A program made the position numbers and the translations under genes. This document shows positions 44,899-55,150 of a DNA stretch of 64,000 bases, piece by piece. The notes beneath the pieces were generated by a model, which saw nothing but the letters and a program-made list of their open reading frames with translations, searched no databases and was not told where the DNA came from. The first letter of the stretch is position 1. Each line of letters opens with the position of its first letter. The DNA is from Terrimonas sp. (GTDB lineage Bacteria; Bacteroidota; Bacteroidia; Chitinophagales; Chitinophagaceae): the NCBI GenBank assembly GCA_016125075.1, contig WGMO01000011.1, forward strand, positions 124,001 to 188,000, written 5' to 3'.

Positions 44899-45825
44899 TC
44901 AGTAGCCCTTTTGTTCTAATGATGCATGTATATTACAATAGCTGATGTACCGGTCTTCATGTATCCGCCCCTGTTCCACCGCTTCCTTGATGGCACAGCC
45001 GGGTTCATTGATATGCTCGCAGTTATTAAAACGGCAGTCATTGATCAGTTTACGCATTTCGGGAAAATAATGCGATAGTTCCTGTTTCTCCAGGTCAACC
45101 AGTCCGAACTCCCTGAGCCCGGGTGTATCGATCAGGGTGCCGCCAAAAGGCAAATCAAACATTTCTGCAAACGTGGTGGTATGCAGCCCTTTTCCACTCC
45201 AGCCACTGACCTCGCGGGTCTTTAACAACATTTCCGGGATGATCAGGTTGATGAAAGATGATTTACCGACCCCGCTATGTCCGCTGACCAAACTGCATTT
45301 GTCTTTGAGCAAGCTTTTCAATTCCTCCACCCCCTGGTTTTCCATTACACTGATCATCATCAGTTGGTAACCGATCTTTTCATACATGGCTTTCCAGGCT
45401 TCGAATTTTTCCAGTTCCTTTTTTTTATAGAGATCCGATTTATTGAACACAATGACCGACGGTACATGGTACATTTCGCCCGCCACCAGGAACCGGTCGA
45501 TAAAACCCTGCGATGTCCTGGGTTCCTTTAATGTAGCGAATAGCAGGGACTGGTCAATATTGGCTGCAATGATGTGATGCTGGTGTTTGTGCCGGGGCGA
45601 TTGCCGGCTGATATAATTATGCCGGGGATGGATGGCCGTGATGATACCGGTATCCCCGGTTTCATTCTCTTCCTCGATTTCAACGGCATCACCCACCGCC
45701 AGGGGGTTGGTGGAGGTGATGCCATCCATCTTGAAAATGCCTTTGATCCGGGCCTGGTGGAATTTTCCTGCCGGGTCTTTTACCGTGTACCAGCTGCCCG
45801 TTGATCTGTAGACGACTCCCCTCAT
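44899..45825 (-). CDS. rsgA: Ribosome small-subunit-dependent GTPase A
   Basis: 308 residues: an OB fold (about 1-70), then the circularly permuted GTPase domain with FNKSDLY (G4) before GHSGVGKSSFIN (P-loop) and DTPGLREFGL (G3), then the C-terminal zinc-finger CRFNNCEHINEPGCAIKEA. RsgA acts in late maturation of the 30S subunit. Confidence 0.97.
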   Translation of the reverse strand: MRGVVYRSTGSWYTVKDPAGKFHQARIKGIFKMDGITSTNPLAVGDAVEIEEENETGDTGIITAIHPRHNYISRQSPRHKHQHHIIAANIDQSLLFATLKEPRTSQGFIDRFLVAGEMYHVPSVIVFNKSDLYKKKELEKFEAWKAMYEKIGYQLMMISVMENQGVEELKSLLKDKCSLVSGHSGVGKSSFINLIIPEMLLKTREVSGWSGKGLHTTTFAEMFDLPFGGTLIDTPGLREFGLVDLEKQELSHYFPEMRKLINDCRFNNCEHINEPGCAIKEAVEQGRIHEDRYISYCNIHASLEQKGY

Positions 45826-45868
45826 AATTTTATAAACACGAAAGTAAATGAATTAGCCTGAATACATC

Positions 45869-46876
45869 TCAGGGGAACTTTCTGAAAACCGTGAACCGGA
45901 GCACCGTTTCGGTAAAGAGCAGGCAGAGGGCAATCAGTATGAAAACCGGGAAATGTTCGCGGATCCGCTTAAAGGAGATATGCTCGATCTTCACTTTCTC
46001 CAGTTGATCGATCTGGTCATAGATCTTCTTCAACCCCATCTTGTCCCGGGCACGGAAATATTCACCCCCGGTTTCCGCCGAAATTCTTTTTAGGAGGTCT
46101 TCATCGAGTAAAGCCGTATTGGTCTGTTTGATTTCTCCAGACCGGGTTTTCTCCTCAACGGCAACATAACCTTCCAGCGCCATCCCGATCGTATAGACCT
46201 TTACCCCTTCGGATTTGGCAATATCCAGCGCCATCAGGGGGTCGATGATCCTGTCTTCTGTGGGTTGTTCCTTTCCATCCGTCAGCAATATGATGACTTT
46301 GGACCGGGCCTTGCTTTCCTTTAACCGGGCCACTGCCGTTGCCAGGCCTTCCCCGATCAGTGTTCCGTCCTGCAATAGGCCGCTTTGCAAGGACTGGATT
46401 TGGGTAAGCAATGTGTTTTTGTCTGTGGTGAGCGGCGACAGGGTATAGCTTTCTCCTGAAAAAATGACAAGGCCAATCTGGTCAATAGGCCGGCTGCGGA
46501 TAAACTCACTCGCCACTTCTTTTGCCACTTCCAGCCTGTTGGGTTGAAAATCCCTCGACAGCATGCTGCCGCTAACATCAATACAGAGTACAATATCGAT
46601 ACCATTCCCCTGCTGCAGCTGTTCGTCATTCCGTTCACGGGGACGGGCCAGGGCCAGGATCAGGAAAACGATGGCCAGCAATCTCAGTATAAAAAGGAGG
46701 GACCGGAAACGGGTCCTGAAACTCGATACGCGGAAAGGCTCAACAGAGCTGACCAGGATAGAGGATTGCTGCTCATTGCCTTTGCGAAGGTACCAGGCAA
46801 TCATAAAGGGTATGATGAGCAATAATCCCAATACCTGCGGATACTCGAAACTGATATGTTTGAAATAATCAGGCAT
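45869..46876 (-). CDS. batA: BatA-type VWA domain membrane protein
   Basis: 335 residues. N-terminal membrane helices (about 12-28 and 58-78), a von Willebrand A domain with MIDAS DVSGSM and TDGKEQPTEDR (about 95-300), and a C-terminal helix (about 310-328). It is last in the MoxR-DUF58-BatD-BatA block, overlapping BatD by 8 bases. Bat proteins were first linked to aerotolerance in Bacteroides; their biochemical role with MoxR remains unclear. Confidence 0.93.
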   Translation of the reverse strand: MPDYFKHISFEYPQVLGLLLIIPFMIAWYLRKGNEQQSSILVSSVEPFRVSSFRTRFRSLLFILRLLAIVFLILALARPRERNDEQLQQGNGIDIVLCIDVSGSMLSRDFQPNRLEVAKEVASEFIRSRPIDQIGLVIFSGESYTLSPLTTDKNTLLTQIQSLQSGLLQDGTLIGEGLATAVARLKESKARSKVIILLTDGKEQPTEDRIIDPLMALDIAKSEGVKVYTIGMALEGYVAVEEKTRSGEIKQTNTALLDEDLLKRISAETGGEYFRARDKMGLKKIYDQIDQLEKVKIEHISFKRIREHFPVFILIALCLLFTETVLRFTVFRKFP

Positions 46877-47774
46877 TTACTTTTTGCTTGTTATGATCTT
46901 CTTCTATCTGACCGATAACTTTCCGGATGATCGTATACGAAGTCATCCTGTCCTCCTGTCCGGGTTCATACCGTGCAAATTTTACCAGGTCCGACATTCT
47001 TAAAGCGACAGACAGTTCATGAAAAATTGTTTTATCCAATCCAATCGAATGTAAAGGGATCAACAGGTCGCTGGTGGTTTTTTGCAGTGAATTGATATTT
47101 TTCCTATGCGAAAGATAACGCCGGAAAGAATCGGTGAGACGGGTAAAAAATTCCCTGCTTTCCGGTTCAGACTGCAACAGCGCATCCAGTTCGCTGATGG
47201 CCCTCGCATAAGGATCCTCCGTGATGGTATGCGTGGATACAGGCAGTTTCTTTTTCCGACCCGTCAAAAAGAAAGCCGCCACGGCCAGGATAGCGGCAGC
47301 ACCAACAATATAGATGAGCCAGTTGTTTTTTTCCGGCTTTATCTCCACCTCAATAATATCCTTTACATCATGATAGGCCTGACCAGTGTCAAAGGGGGTA
47401 TAGCTTACCGTTATAGCCATGGAATCGGTCTGAGGACCACCCGACGGATCGAGGGAAAATGCGGGCAGGTAATAACGGCCCGAATCAAAACTGGTGATCA
47501 CCAGGTCCTGCCGCAGCACAGTACCGGAAGGCGTATTCGCTGTATCGATCTTTCCTTTATGGATAAACTCAAAGTGATTGATCGTATCCAGATAAAAGAA
47601 ACGGATAGGGGCAGTTTCCGGGATATCCGCTTCCAGAGTAAGCTTTATTCGTTCACCGATCAGGATATGATTACGGTCAATCACCGCTTTTACCTTCGTG
47701 TCCTGGGCAGGGGTTTGCACAGCCAGGAATAAGAAGAAGATGCATATGGAGAGACGGCATTTCATTATTGTCAT
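46869..47774 (-). CDS. BatD-like protein
   Basis: 301 residues (or from 47765). Signal peptide (ending VQTPAQ), about 120 residues of beta-rich periplasmic domain (KVKAVIDRNHILIGERIKLTL), one transmembrane helix (about 155-172), then a cytoplasmic helical part (YARAISELDALLQSEPESREFFTRL). The layout and its position between DUF58 and BatA identify it as the BatD-equivalent of the block. Confidence 0.78.
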   Translation of the reverse strand: MTIMKCRLSICIFFLFLAVQTPAQDTKVKAVIDRNHILIGERIKLTLEADIPETAPIRFFYLDTINHFEFIHKGKIDTANTPSGTVLRQDLVITSFDSGRYYLPAFSLDPSGGPQTDSMAITVSYTPFDTGQAYHDVKDIIEVEIKPEKNNWLIYIVGAAAILAVAAFFLTGRKKKLPVSTHTITEDPYARAISELDALLQSEPESREFFTRLTDSFRRYLSHRKNINSLQKTTSDLLIPLHSIGLDKTIFHELSVALRMSDLVKFARYEPGQEDRMTSYTIIRKVIGQIEEDHNKQKVNA

Positions 47775-47780
47775 GAAGGA

Positions 47781-48653
47781 TCAGCGGTTACGGCTTAAAA
47801 AGAAACGTTGCAGCACTTTTACATAATCCTCGTCGGTACGAACATGTAAAAGGTCGCAACCCGCTTTTGAAAATACATTTTTACTATAGGCCGTTACCCG
47901 GAAGAATTCATCCTGGTATTGTTGCTGTGTTTTTTTATTTGAACTGTCCACCCATTTCAACTTGCCGGTTTCGAGATCTTTTACCTGTAACAAACCGGTT
48001 GAGGGCAGGCTCATGTCCATTTTATCATAGATCTTGATACCGGTTACATCATGCCTGCTTCCTGCAACCCGCAACCCATCTTCGTAACCGGCATCGATGA
48101 AATCGCTGAGTACAAATGCGATACTTTTTTGCCTTGTGGCATTATTAAACCTCCGCAGGGCATTGTTCAAACCAGTCCCTTTTTTCCCGGGCTGCAGGGT
48201 CAGCAGTTCCCGTACAATATACAAGGCATGTTGTCTGCCTTTTTTAGGAGGTATCGAAAGTTCAACATCTTCGCTGTAAAAGATAACACCCACCTTATCA
48301 TTATTATTGATGGCAGAAAATGCCAGTACGGCCGCCAGTTCCGTGATGATGTCTTTTTTCCGTGCGTGAACAGTCCCAAATAAGGAACTGGCGCTGATAT
48401 CGATCATCAACATCACCGTTAGTTCTCTTTCCTCTTCAAAAAGCTTGCTGTAAGGATGACCAAACCTTGCCGATACATTCCAGTCAATAAAACGGATATC
48501 ATCCCCCGCGGCATATTCCCTTACTTCCTTGAAGGACATCCCTTTTCCTTTAAAAGCGCTGTGGTACTCCCCGGTAAACAGGTTACTGGTCAGTTTCCTG
48601 CTCTTAATTTCCAGGTAGCGTACTTTTTTTAATATTTCAGCGGTTGTTAACAA
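47781..48653 (-). CDS. DUF58 (VWA-like) domain protein
   Basis: 290 residues with the DUF58 core YHSAFKGKGMSFKEVREYAAGDDIRFIDWNVSAR near residues 30-65 and a VWA-like segment with MIDISASSLFG. It is cytoplasmic, without a membrane segment. In MoxR-associated clusters DUF58 proteins are thought to be recruited partners or substrates of the MoxR ATPase. It lies 47 bases after the moxR gene and 6 bases before the BatD-like gene. Confidence 0.92.
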   Translation of the reverse strand: MLTTAEILKKVRYLEIKSRKLTSNLFTGEYHSAFKGKGMSFKEVREYAAGDDIRFIDWNVSARFGHPYSKLFEEERELTVMLMIDISASSLFGTVHARKKDIITELAAVLAFSAINNNDKVGVIFYSEDVELSIPPKKGRQHALYIVRELLTLQPGKKGTGLNNALRRFNNATRQKSIAFVLSDFIDAGYEDGLRVAGSRHDVTGIKIYDKMDMSLPSTGLLQVKDLETGKLKWVDSSNKKTQQQYQDEFFRVTAYSKNVFSKAGCDLLHVRTDEDYVKVLQRFFLSRNR

Positions 48654-48700
48654 GACGGGATGATTATTATTTTTTCTGTTTATAATGCTTCCAAAAATGA

Positions 48701-49702
48701 TCAGGGCACTTTAACCTTCTGCAGCATATCATCAATCACATTCTCCACATTCACTCCTTCTGCTTCTGCCTCATAGGTTAACCCGATCCGGTGCCGCAGC
48801 ACGTCCTTACAGATCGCTTTCACATCATCGGGCACCACAAACCCTCTTTTTTCCAGGAAGGCAAAAGACTTGGCCGCCAGGGCTAGATTGATGCTCCCTC
48901 TGGGCGAAGCCCCATAGGCGATCAGGGGTTTTAAACCCGGTAGGCCATATTGGTCCGGGTTTCGGGAGGCAAAAATGATATCAAGGATATATTGCTCAAT
49001 TTTCTCATCCAGGTACACTTCCCGCACCAATTCCCTGGCATGTGACACTTCCTGTATGGATACTACCTGTTTTACGGCAGGCACTTTTAGCCCCTGCACA
49101 TTTTGACGCATGATCATTTGCTCTTCCTGCATGGAGGGATAGCCAACCACCACCTTCATAATAAACCGGTCCACCTGTGCTTCCGGTAAAGGATAAGTGC
49201 CTTCCTGTTCCAGGGGGTTTTGCGTGGCAAGCACCAGGAACGGCTCCTCCAGTTTATAGGTACTGTCGCCAATGGTCACCTGTCTTTCCTGCATGGCTTC
49301 CAGCAAGGCACTCTGCACTTTGGCCGGTGCACGGTTAATTTCATCTGCCAGAATGAAATTGGCAAAAATGGGGCCCTTACGAACCTCAAACTCGTTGCGT
49401 TGCTGGTTATAGATCAGGGTTCCTAAAACATCCGCCGGCAGGAGATCTGGTGTAAACTGGATCCTGCTGAATTTGGCATGTATCGCCTGGGAAAGTGATT
49501 TGATGGTAAGGGTTTTTGCCAAACCGGGAACACCTTCCAGCAATACATGGCCATTGCTCAATAAACCGATCAGGAGGCGGTCAAGCATATAATGCTGCCC
49601 AATGATGACATGTCCTACTTCCCCCCGAAGCCGGTCAGCAAACTGGCCGGCCTGCTCTATACGCTGGTTGAGTTGTTTAATTTCCGCTGCCGTTTTATAC
49701 AT
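48701..49702 (-). CDS. MoxR family AAA+ ATPase
   Basis: 333 residues. Walker A in LLEGVPGLAKTLTIKSL, Walker B in FILADEINRAPAKVQSALLEAM, sensor region ATQNPLEQEGTYPLPEAQVDRF, C-terminal lid with YGASPRGSINLALAAKS. It is a chaperone-like ATPase, first gene of the MoxR-DUF58-BatD-BatA minus-strand unit. Confidence 0.95.
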   Translation of the reverse strand: MYKTAAEIKQLNQRIEQAGQFADRLRGEVGHVIIGQHYMLDRLLIGLLSNGHVLLEGVPGLAKTLTIKSLSQAIHAKFSRIQFTPDLLPADVLGTLIYNQQRNEFEVRKGPIFANFILADEINRAPAKVQSALLEAMQERQVTIGDSTYKLEEPFLVLATQNPLEQEGTYPLPEAQVDRFIMKVVVGYPSMQEEQMIMRQNVQGLKVPAVKQVVSIQEVSHARELVREVYLDEKIEQYILDIIFASRNPDQYGLPGLKPLIAYGASPRGSINLALAAKSFAFLEKRGFVVPDDVKAICKDVLRHRIGLTYEAEAEGVNVENVIDDMLQKVKVP

Positions 49703-49847
49703 AGAAATGAATTAAATATGTAATATATGATATCCTGCATTGCAAATACTTTGCCGGGTTACGATATTCCCGGCACTTGTTTGAAATAACGGCCCTACCC
49801 TGCAATTCTTGCCAAAGTTTGTCTATTTTTAAAGATAATTTTAGTCT

Positions 49848-50285
49848 ATGAAGAAATTATTTTTATCGGTTCTGCCCTTAATGCTCCTGTTCCTAATCTC
49901 CTGCAAAAAGAATAGCGGGGCCAAATCAAACGAAGAAAAGTTAATGAGTGGTTCCTGGAAGATCCAGGCAGCTTCGGCGAATGGTTCCGATGTGATGCCA
50001 CTTGTTCCCTCCTGTGTGAAGGATAACAAGGTTAGTTTTCAGACGGGTGGCATTGGTTTTCTATCTGAAGAGACCGATATCTGCAACCCCTCGAATGAAA
50101 CGAATTTTCTCTGGAGTTTAATCAATAATGATACCCAGCTCAGTATGAGTGCCAATATCATTCCCGGTGGTACCGGCGCCTTTACCATTGTTACACTCTC
50201 AGAGTCATCGCTTGTTTTATCACAGGAATCATCGCTGATACCATCGCCCACACCGGTTACAGTTGTGATCTCCCTGGTTCATTGA
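49848..50285 (+). CDS. Lipocalin-like lipoprotein
   Basis: 145 residues. Lipobox LISC (Cys19), then LMSGSWKIQAA typical of small lipocalin-like proteins of this phylum, two cysteines in SCVKDN and DICNP, and a serine-rich C-terminus. Function is unknown. It stands divergent from moxR. Confidence 0.65.
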   Translation: MKKLFLSVLPLMLLFLISCKKNSGAKSNEEKLMSGSWKIQAASANGSDVMPLVPSCVKDNKVSFQTGGIGFLSEETDICNPSNETNFLWSLINNDTQLSMSANIIPGGTGAFTIVTLSESSLVLSQESSLIPSPTPVTVVISLVH

Positions 50286-50293
50286 TCAATCCA

Positions 50294-51997
50294 TCAGGAC
50301 AGGTATTTTGCAACAATGGGCACCCGCCTGCCTACGCCAAATGCCTTGGTGCTGATGCGGATGATCGGGCAGAACTGGTTGCGCTTATATTCATTGGTAT
50401 TGACGAGTTTTAAGATCCGGTTCACCAGTGCCGCATCATAACCCGCTGCGATGATCTCTTTCGGACCTTTCCTGTTTTCGATATATTGGAATAAGACCCT
50501 GTCAAGGATATCATATTCCGGCAGGCTGTCGCTGTCTTTTTGGTCGGGTCGCAGTTCGGCAGAAGGTGCTTTGCTGATGATGTTTTGAGGAATGATTTCC
50601 TTTTCCCGATTGATATATTTCGACAAGGCATACACCTGCATCTTATATACATCTCCCAATACTCCCAAACCACCCGCCATATCGCCATAGAGTGTTCCGT
50701 AACCGGTTGCCAGTTCACTCTTGTTGGAGGTATTGAGTAAAATATAGCCAAATTTATTGGCCATGGCCATCAACAGGTTACCCCGTGTACGGCTTTGTAT
50801 ATTTTCTTCCGCCACATTAAAAGGCAGGTCGTTAAATACCGGGTGAAGGGTTTCCATAAAAGCATCAAAGACCTGCTTTATGGGTAATACATGATAGGGA
50901 TTACCAAGATTTTTGCTCAATTGTTCCGCATCCAGCACGGAATGGGAACTGGAAAAATGGGAAGGCATGAGCACGGCTGTGACATTTTCCTTTCCCAGGG
51001 CTGCCACGGCCAATGCCAGGGTCACCGCGCTGTCTATACCACCCGAAGAACCCAGGATGGCCCTGGTAAAACCGAGTTTTTGAAAATAGTCACGGATCCC
51101 CATCACCAGGGCATGATAGATCTCATCGATATTTTTTTCATTGGTCAGGTATTCGAGCACATCTACCCCTTTCCCAACATCAGCAGCGGAAAAAAAAGGC
51201 GCTGAATTTGTCGTGATGGCTTCCTCTTTTTTACGGGATAAAACCTCCAGGTCAAACACCTGGAAGTCTTCTTCAAAATATTTCATCTCCATCACTTTCT
51301 GCCCGTTGATATCATAGACCAGGCTCCCCCCGTCAAACACAATTTCCGTCTGTGAACCTACCGTATTGCAATACAACATCGGAAGCTGGTACTTAAGCGT
51401 GTGGGCTTTTACAATACTGTTCCGTACCACATCCTGCGCATAATTGTAAGGAGATGCCGACAGGTTGATCATGACCTCGGGGTTCATCCCGATTAACTGC
51501 TCCATGGGGGTAATACGGTACAGGGGGTTATCGCCCATGTTCCAGATATCCTCGCAGATCGTGATGGCCAGTTTCTTTCCTTTAAATTCGAGGACTTTCC
51601 AATCAAAGGCCGGTTCAAAATACCGGTACTCATCAAAAACGTCATAATTCGGCAGTAAGGTTTTATGCACTTCGCCTTTGATCTCTTTTTCATACAAAAG
51701 GAAAACAGCATTAAAAAGGTCTTTCCCCTCTTTCACAGGGTTACGGGCCGGCGATCCTACCAGCACCCCGATCGTATCGGCATATTCCCTGATCTTGTCC
51801 AGTGAATCGTAACAGGCATTGATAAAATCATTGAATTCAAGAAAATCACGGGGTGGATAACCGCAGATACACAATTCAGAGAAAACCACCAGGTCGGCCC
51901 CTTCCCGTTTGGCCCTGACAATGGCATCTATCATCTTTTTCCTGTTGTCGTCGAAATTGCCGATATGATAGTTTTGCTGTGCTAATGCGATCTTCAT
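50294..51997 (-). CDS. nadE: Glutamine-dependent NAD+ synthetase
   Basis: 567 residues. The N-terminal nitrilase-type glutaminase domain has the Glu of LVVFSELCICGYPP, Lys in HKTLLPNYDVFDEYRYF and catalytic Cys in ITICEDIWNMG. The C-terminal synthetase has the P-loop GSSGGIDSAVTLALAV. It amidates nicotinic acid adenine dinucleotide to NAD+. nadC, an earlier step of the same pathway, is elsewhere in the window at 56020-56883. It is divergent from gldB. Confidence 0.97.
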   Translation of the reverse strand: MKIALAQQNYHIGNFDDNRKKMIDAIVRAKREGADLVVFSELCICGYPPRDFLEFNDFINACYDSLDKIREYADTIGVLVGSPARNPVKEGKDLFNAVFLLYEKEIKGEVHKTLLPNYDVFDEYRYFEPAFDWKVLEFKGKKLAITICEDIWNMGDNPLYRITPMEQLIGMNPEVMINLSASPYNYAQDVVRNSIVKAHTLKYQLPMLYCNTVGSQTEIVFDGGSLVYDINGQKVMEMKYFEEDFQVFDLEVLSRKKEEAITTNSAPFFSAADVGKGVDVLEYLTNEKNIDEIYHALVMGIRDYFQKLGFTRAILGSSGGIDSAVTLALAVAALGKENVTAVLMPSHFSSSHSVLDAEQLSKNLGNPYHVLPIKQVFDAFMETLHPVFNDLPFNVAEENIQSRTRGNLLMAMANKFGYILLNTSNKSELATGYGTLYGDMAGGLGVLGDVYKMQVYALSKYINREKEIIPQNIISKAPSAELRPDQKDSDSLPEYDILDRVLFQYIENRKGPKEIIAAGYDAALVNRILKLVNTNEYKRNQFCPIIRISTKAFGVGRRVPIVAKYLS

Positions 51998-52094
51998 GGA
52001 ACAAATTTACTGTAGTGTGAAACTATTTAACACTAATTTTTTAGCCCGTAATTTCGCATAAACAACATTCATAAATTTTTGTCGTTTGGGAAAC

Positions 52095-53108
52095 ATGAGA
52101 AAAATGCTACTGGCGGTTCTGGCTTTACCGATTTTATTTTCCTGTAATAACCATCAGAACCTGCCTGATATATCCGGCATCAAAGTGTCGATCCCTTTTG
52201 AGCGGTTTGAAAAAGTCTTTTTTGCAAACGACAGTAATGATATTGCCGGCGGACTTTCATCCGTTTCCAGGGAGTACCCGGATTTTTATCCCGATTTCAT
52301 GCAGCAGATCCTTGGGGTAAGTGGCAGGCCCGATGATGCCAATACCCAATCGGTTACCCTGAGTTTTCTCCGGGGATATACCTGGGTATACGATACCTTA
52401 TCGCAGATGTACAGGGATATAACACCGGTAAAAGCCGAATTGGAGAAGAGTTTCCGTTACCTGAAATATTATTTCCCGGAGTATCAGACCGGCAAGGCTA
52501 TCACATTTATTGGACCCTTTGATGCTCCCGGTGTTGCCCTCACCCGTTCGGGACTGGCTATCGGGTTACAGCAATATGCCGGCAGGAACTTCTCCATTTA
52601 TCACAGCACGATCGGGGAGCAACTCTTCCCGACCTATATCTCCCGGAGGTTTGAGCCCCAGTATATTTCCACCAATTGCATCAGGGCCGTATTGAATGAA
52701 ATGTTCCCGGACCATAGTTCCGGTAAACCCCTGGTAGAACAGATCATTGAAAAAGGAAAGCAGTGGTATGCCCTGGATAAGGTATTGCCCGGGATAGCCG
52801 ATTCCATTAAAACCGGGTACACCACAAAGCAATTGGAATGGTGTGCGGCCAATGAGGGAGAGATATGGAGCTTTGTGCTCCAAAATGAAAACCTGAATTC
52901 AATTGAACCCGTAGTGATACAAACCTATATCGGGGAATCACCATTTACCCAGGGCATGCCGGAAGTGTCACCGGGTAATATCGGCCAGTGGATCGGGTGG
53001 CAGATCGTAAAAAAATATGCTGAATCTCAATCTTCATTATCATTGAAGGCGATCATGCAAACGGATGCCAGAAAGATACTGGACGAGGCGAAATATAAAC
53101 CGAAGTAA
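52095..53108 (+). CDS. gldB: Gliding motility lipoprotein GldB
   Basis: 337 residues from the ATG at 52095 (MRKMLLAVLAL); the frame opens three codons earlier at a TTG. Lipobox FSC is followed by the GldB-specific RFEKVFFANDSNDIAGGLSSVSREYPDFYPDF and FIGPFDAPGVALTRSGLAIGLQQY. GldB is needed for Bacteroidota gliding and for assembly of the type IX secretion/gliding apparatus; its exact role is unknown. Divergent placement next to nadE recurs in this phylum. Confidence 0.92.
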   Translation: MRKMLLAVLALPILFSCNNHQNLPDISGIKVSIPFERFEKVFFANDSNDIAGGLSSVSREYPDFYPDFMQQILGVSGRPDDANTQSVTLSFLRGYTWVYDTLSQMYRDITPVKAELEKSFRYLKYYFPEYQTGKAITFIGPFDAPGVALTRSGLAIGLQQYAGRNFSIYHSTIGEQLFPTYISRRFEPQYISTNCIRAVLNEMFPDHSSGKPLVEQIIEKGKQWYALDKVLPGIADSIKTGYTTKQLEWCAANEGEIWSFVLQNENLNSIEPVVIQTYIGESPFTQGMPEVSPGNIGQWIGWQIVKKYAESQSSLSLKAIMQTDARKILDEAKYKPK

Positions 53109-53115
53109 ACGGGGA

Positions 53116-53502
53116 TCAGTTTCCCTTGAAAGGAACGATCATTTCGAAAGAAGGGATATTGACATCAAATAATTGGCGGGTATTCATGTTCTCCATCTGG
53201 TAGGTACCAGTCATCTTACCCATCTCGGTACGCAGGTTGCAACCACTGACGTATTGGTATTTTTCGCCGGGTTGTAATACCGGCTGAACACCTACCACCC
53301 CTTCACCTTCCACTTCGCGGTAGCTGCCATTACTGTCGAAAATATGCCAGTGGCGACGGTGTAATTTCACCGGAAATGAATTATGATTCTCCATCGATAC
53401 CCGGTAAGCAAACATGAACTCCGATTGGATCGGATTGCTGTAATCGGATTGATAAAATGTTTCCACACTTATTTCAACACCCTCTGATATTTTACTGACC
53501 AT
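53116..53502 (-). CDS. apaG: ApaG domain protein
   Basis: 128 residues from the ATG at 53502 (MVSKISEGVEISVE); longer frame to 53529 not needed. It is a fibronectin-III-like fold with the ApaG blocks FAYRVSMENHNSFPVKLHRRHWHI, GEGVVGVQPVLQPGEKYQYVSGC and GTYQMEN. In E. coli ApaG is linked to Co2+/Mg2+ homeostasis and to diadenosine tetraphosphate metabolism. It is convergent with gldB with 7 bases between. Confidence 0.93.
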   Translation of the reverse strand: MVSKISEGVEISVETFYQSDYSNPIQSEFMFAYRVSMENHNSFPVKLHRRHWHIFDSNGSYREVEGEGVVGVQPVLQPGEKYQYVSGCNLRTEMGKMTGTYQMENMNTRQLFDVNIPSFEMIVPFKGN

Positions 53503-53640
53503 AAAATGGCTTTGTGTAAAAATAGACAAAAAGGGGAATCTTTCCCTTTGATAGGAGATTTATAATACTATTTTCTGGCTGTTATAGTAATTTTGCCCAC
53601 TTGCAGATCCATTATAAGCTCAAATTCAAAGTATTACTAT

Positions 53641-55092
53641 ATGAAAATTGCTGTTGCTAAAGGAGATGGGATTGGCCCGGAGATCATGGAAGCCGTACTG
53701 ACTGTGTTTCGTGCCAATAAAGTGCCGCTCGAATACGAATATGTTGAGATGGGAAAATGGGTATTTGACAAGGGCTTTTCCAATGGGATGACACCCGTTG
53801 CAAAAGAGACGATCGAGCAACTGGGGATGTTATTCAAAGGACCCATGGAAACACCCAAAGGCAAAGGTGTGAAGAGTATCAATGTGACCGCCCGTAAAAC
53901 CTGGAACACATTTGCCAATAAAAGGGTCTTCCAAACCTTGCACGGCGTCGACACTGTTTTCTCTAAAGCGGGTATTCCTATCGATATCACGGTAGTGCGG
54001 GAAAATATAGAAGATACCTATGGCGGCATCGAACATATGCTGACCCATGATGTGGCCCTCAGCCGGCGGTTTATCACCCGACCGGGCAGCGAACAGGTGA
54101 TCAAATATGCTTTCGAAATGGCCCGGAAAAAAAAGACCAGAAGGATCACCTGTGGCCATAAAGCGAATATCATGAAAATCACGGACGGCCTTTTTCTGGA
54201 TATCTTCTATGAAGTGGCGAAAGATTATCCCGAACTGAAAGCCGATGATGTGATCGTGGATGACCTTTGTATGAAACTGGTTACCCGGCCTGATACATTT
54301 GATGTCGTAGTGCTCACCAACCTGCAGGGAGATATCGTGTCAGACCTTTGTGCGGGACTGGTGGGGGGATTGGGATTTGCACCCTCTGCGAATATCGGTG
54401 ACCATATCTGCATTTTTGAAGCGGTTCATGGCACTGCACCCGATATTGCCGGAAAAAATATTGCCAACCCAACGGCCCTCCTCCTCAGCGGCATCGCCAT
54501 GCTGCAACACGTCGGACTGACGGAAAATGCCGCCACCATTGAAAATGCATTGTTGTATACCCTGGAAACGGGCATTCATACCGGCGATTTCGGGGATAAA
54601 ACCATACCGCCTGTCAATACCACGGCCTTTGCTGAAGCCATCATCCAAAACCTGGGAAAAAAACCTAAGCTCAATGCCAAAGAGGTTATTCCGAATATGC
54701 CGGGTACTCCCACCCCGCTTAAACTCGAAAGAAATTCCATGATGGTGTCCCAGGAAGACGAAAGCGAAAGCATTGCCGGCGTTGATCTATTCATTGAAAG
54801 TGATGAGCAACCGGAAATCATTGCCGAAAAATGTATGCGGCATGCCGGCGTCAAGTTCAAGCTCGTCAGCATCAGCAACCGGGGTACCCAGGTCTGGCCA
54901 ACAGGATCCTTGTATACCAACCTGGTGAATCAATACAATGTTCGGTTTGAAAGCCTGGATGATAAACCCCTGAACCAGCAGGATATTATTGGTCTGTATG
55001 TAAGTATGAGCGGGAACTTCAAAATCTGTTCACTTGAATTGCTCAATTCATGGGGCGGGAAAAAGGCTTATAGCCTTGCGCAGGGTCAATAA
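53641..55092 (+). CDS. icd: Isocitrate dehydrogenase with C-terminal extension (Thermus/Bacteroidota type)
   Basis: 483 residues from the ATG at 53641. It oxidatively decarboxylates isocitrate to 2-oxoglutarate in the TCA cycle. Family blocks: VAKGDGIGPEIMEAV, VRENIEDTYGGIEHM, GHKANIMKITDGLF, DLQGDIVSDLCAGLVGGLGF, HGTAPDIAGKNIANPTALL. The catalytic domain ends near residue 335; a further 150 residues (about EDESESIAGVDLFIE onward) form the small C-terminal domain seen in Thermus-type enzymes. Coenzyme specificity is not determined here. Confidence 0.94.
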   Translation: MKIAVAKGDGIGPEIMEAVLTVFRANKVPLEYEYVEMGKWVFDKGFSNGMTPVAKETIEQLGMLFKGPMETPKGKGVKSINVTARKTWNTFANKRVFQTLHGVDTVFSKAGIPIDITVVRENIEDTYGGIEHMLTHDVALSRRFITRPGSEQVIKYAFEMARKKKTRRITCGHKANIMKITDGLFLDIFYEVAKDYPELKADDVIVDDLCMKLVTRPDTFDVVVLTNLQGDIVSDLCAGLVGGLGFAPSANIGDHICIFEAVHGTAPDIAGKNIANPTALLLSGIAMLQHVGLTENAATIENALLYTLETGIHTGDFGDKTIPPVNTTAFAEAIIQNLGKKPKLNAKEVIPNMPGTPTPLKLERNSMMVSQEDESESIAGVDLFIESDEQPEIIAEKCMRHAGVKFKLVSISNRGTQVWPTGSLYTNLVNQYNVRFESLDDKPLNQQDIIGLYVSMSGNFKICSLELLNSWGGKKAYSLAQGQ

Positions 55093-55150
55093 CACCTGTT
55101 TTTCTTGCCTAAAATCAATAATATAGCGTTGTTTTCCCCAAATATGCCAG

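Noticed and set aside
47106-47732. 208-residue open frame on the plus strand
   Set aside because: Antisense to the BatD-like gene, which fits a conserved operon.
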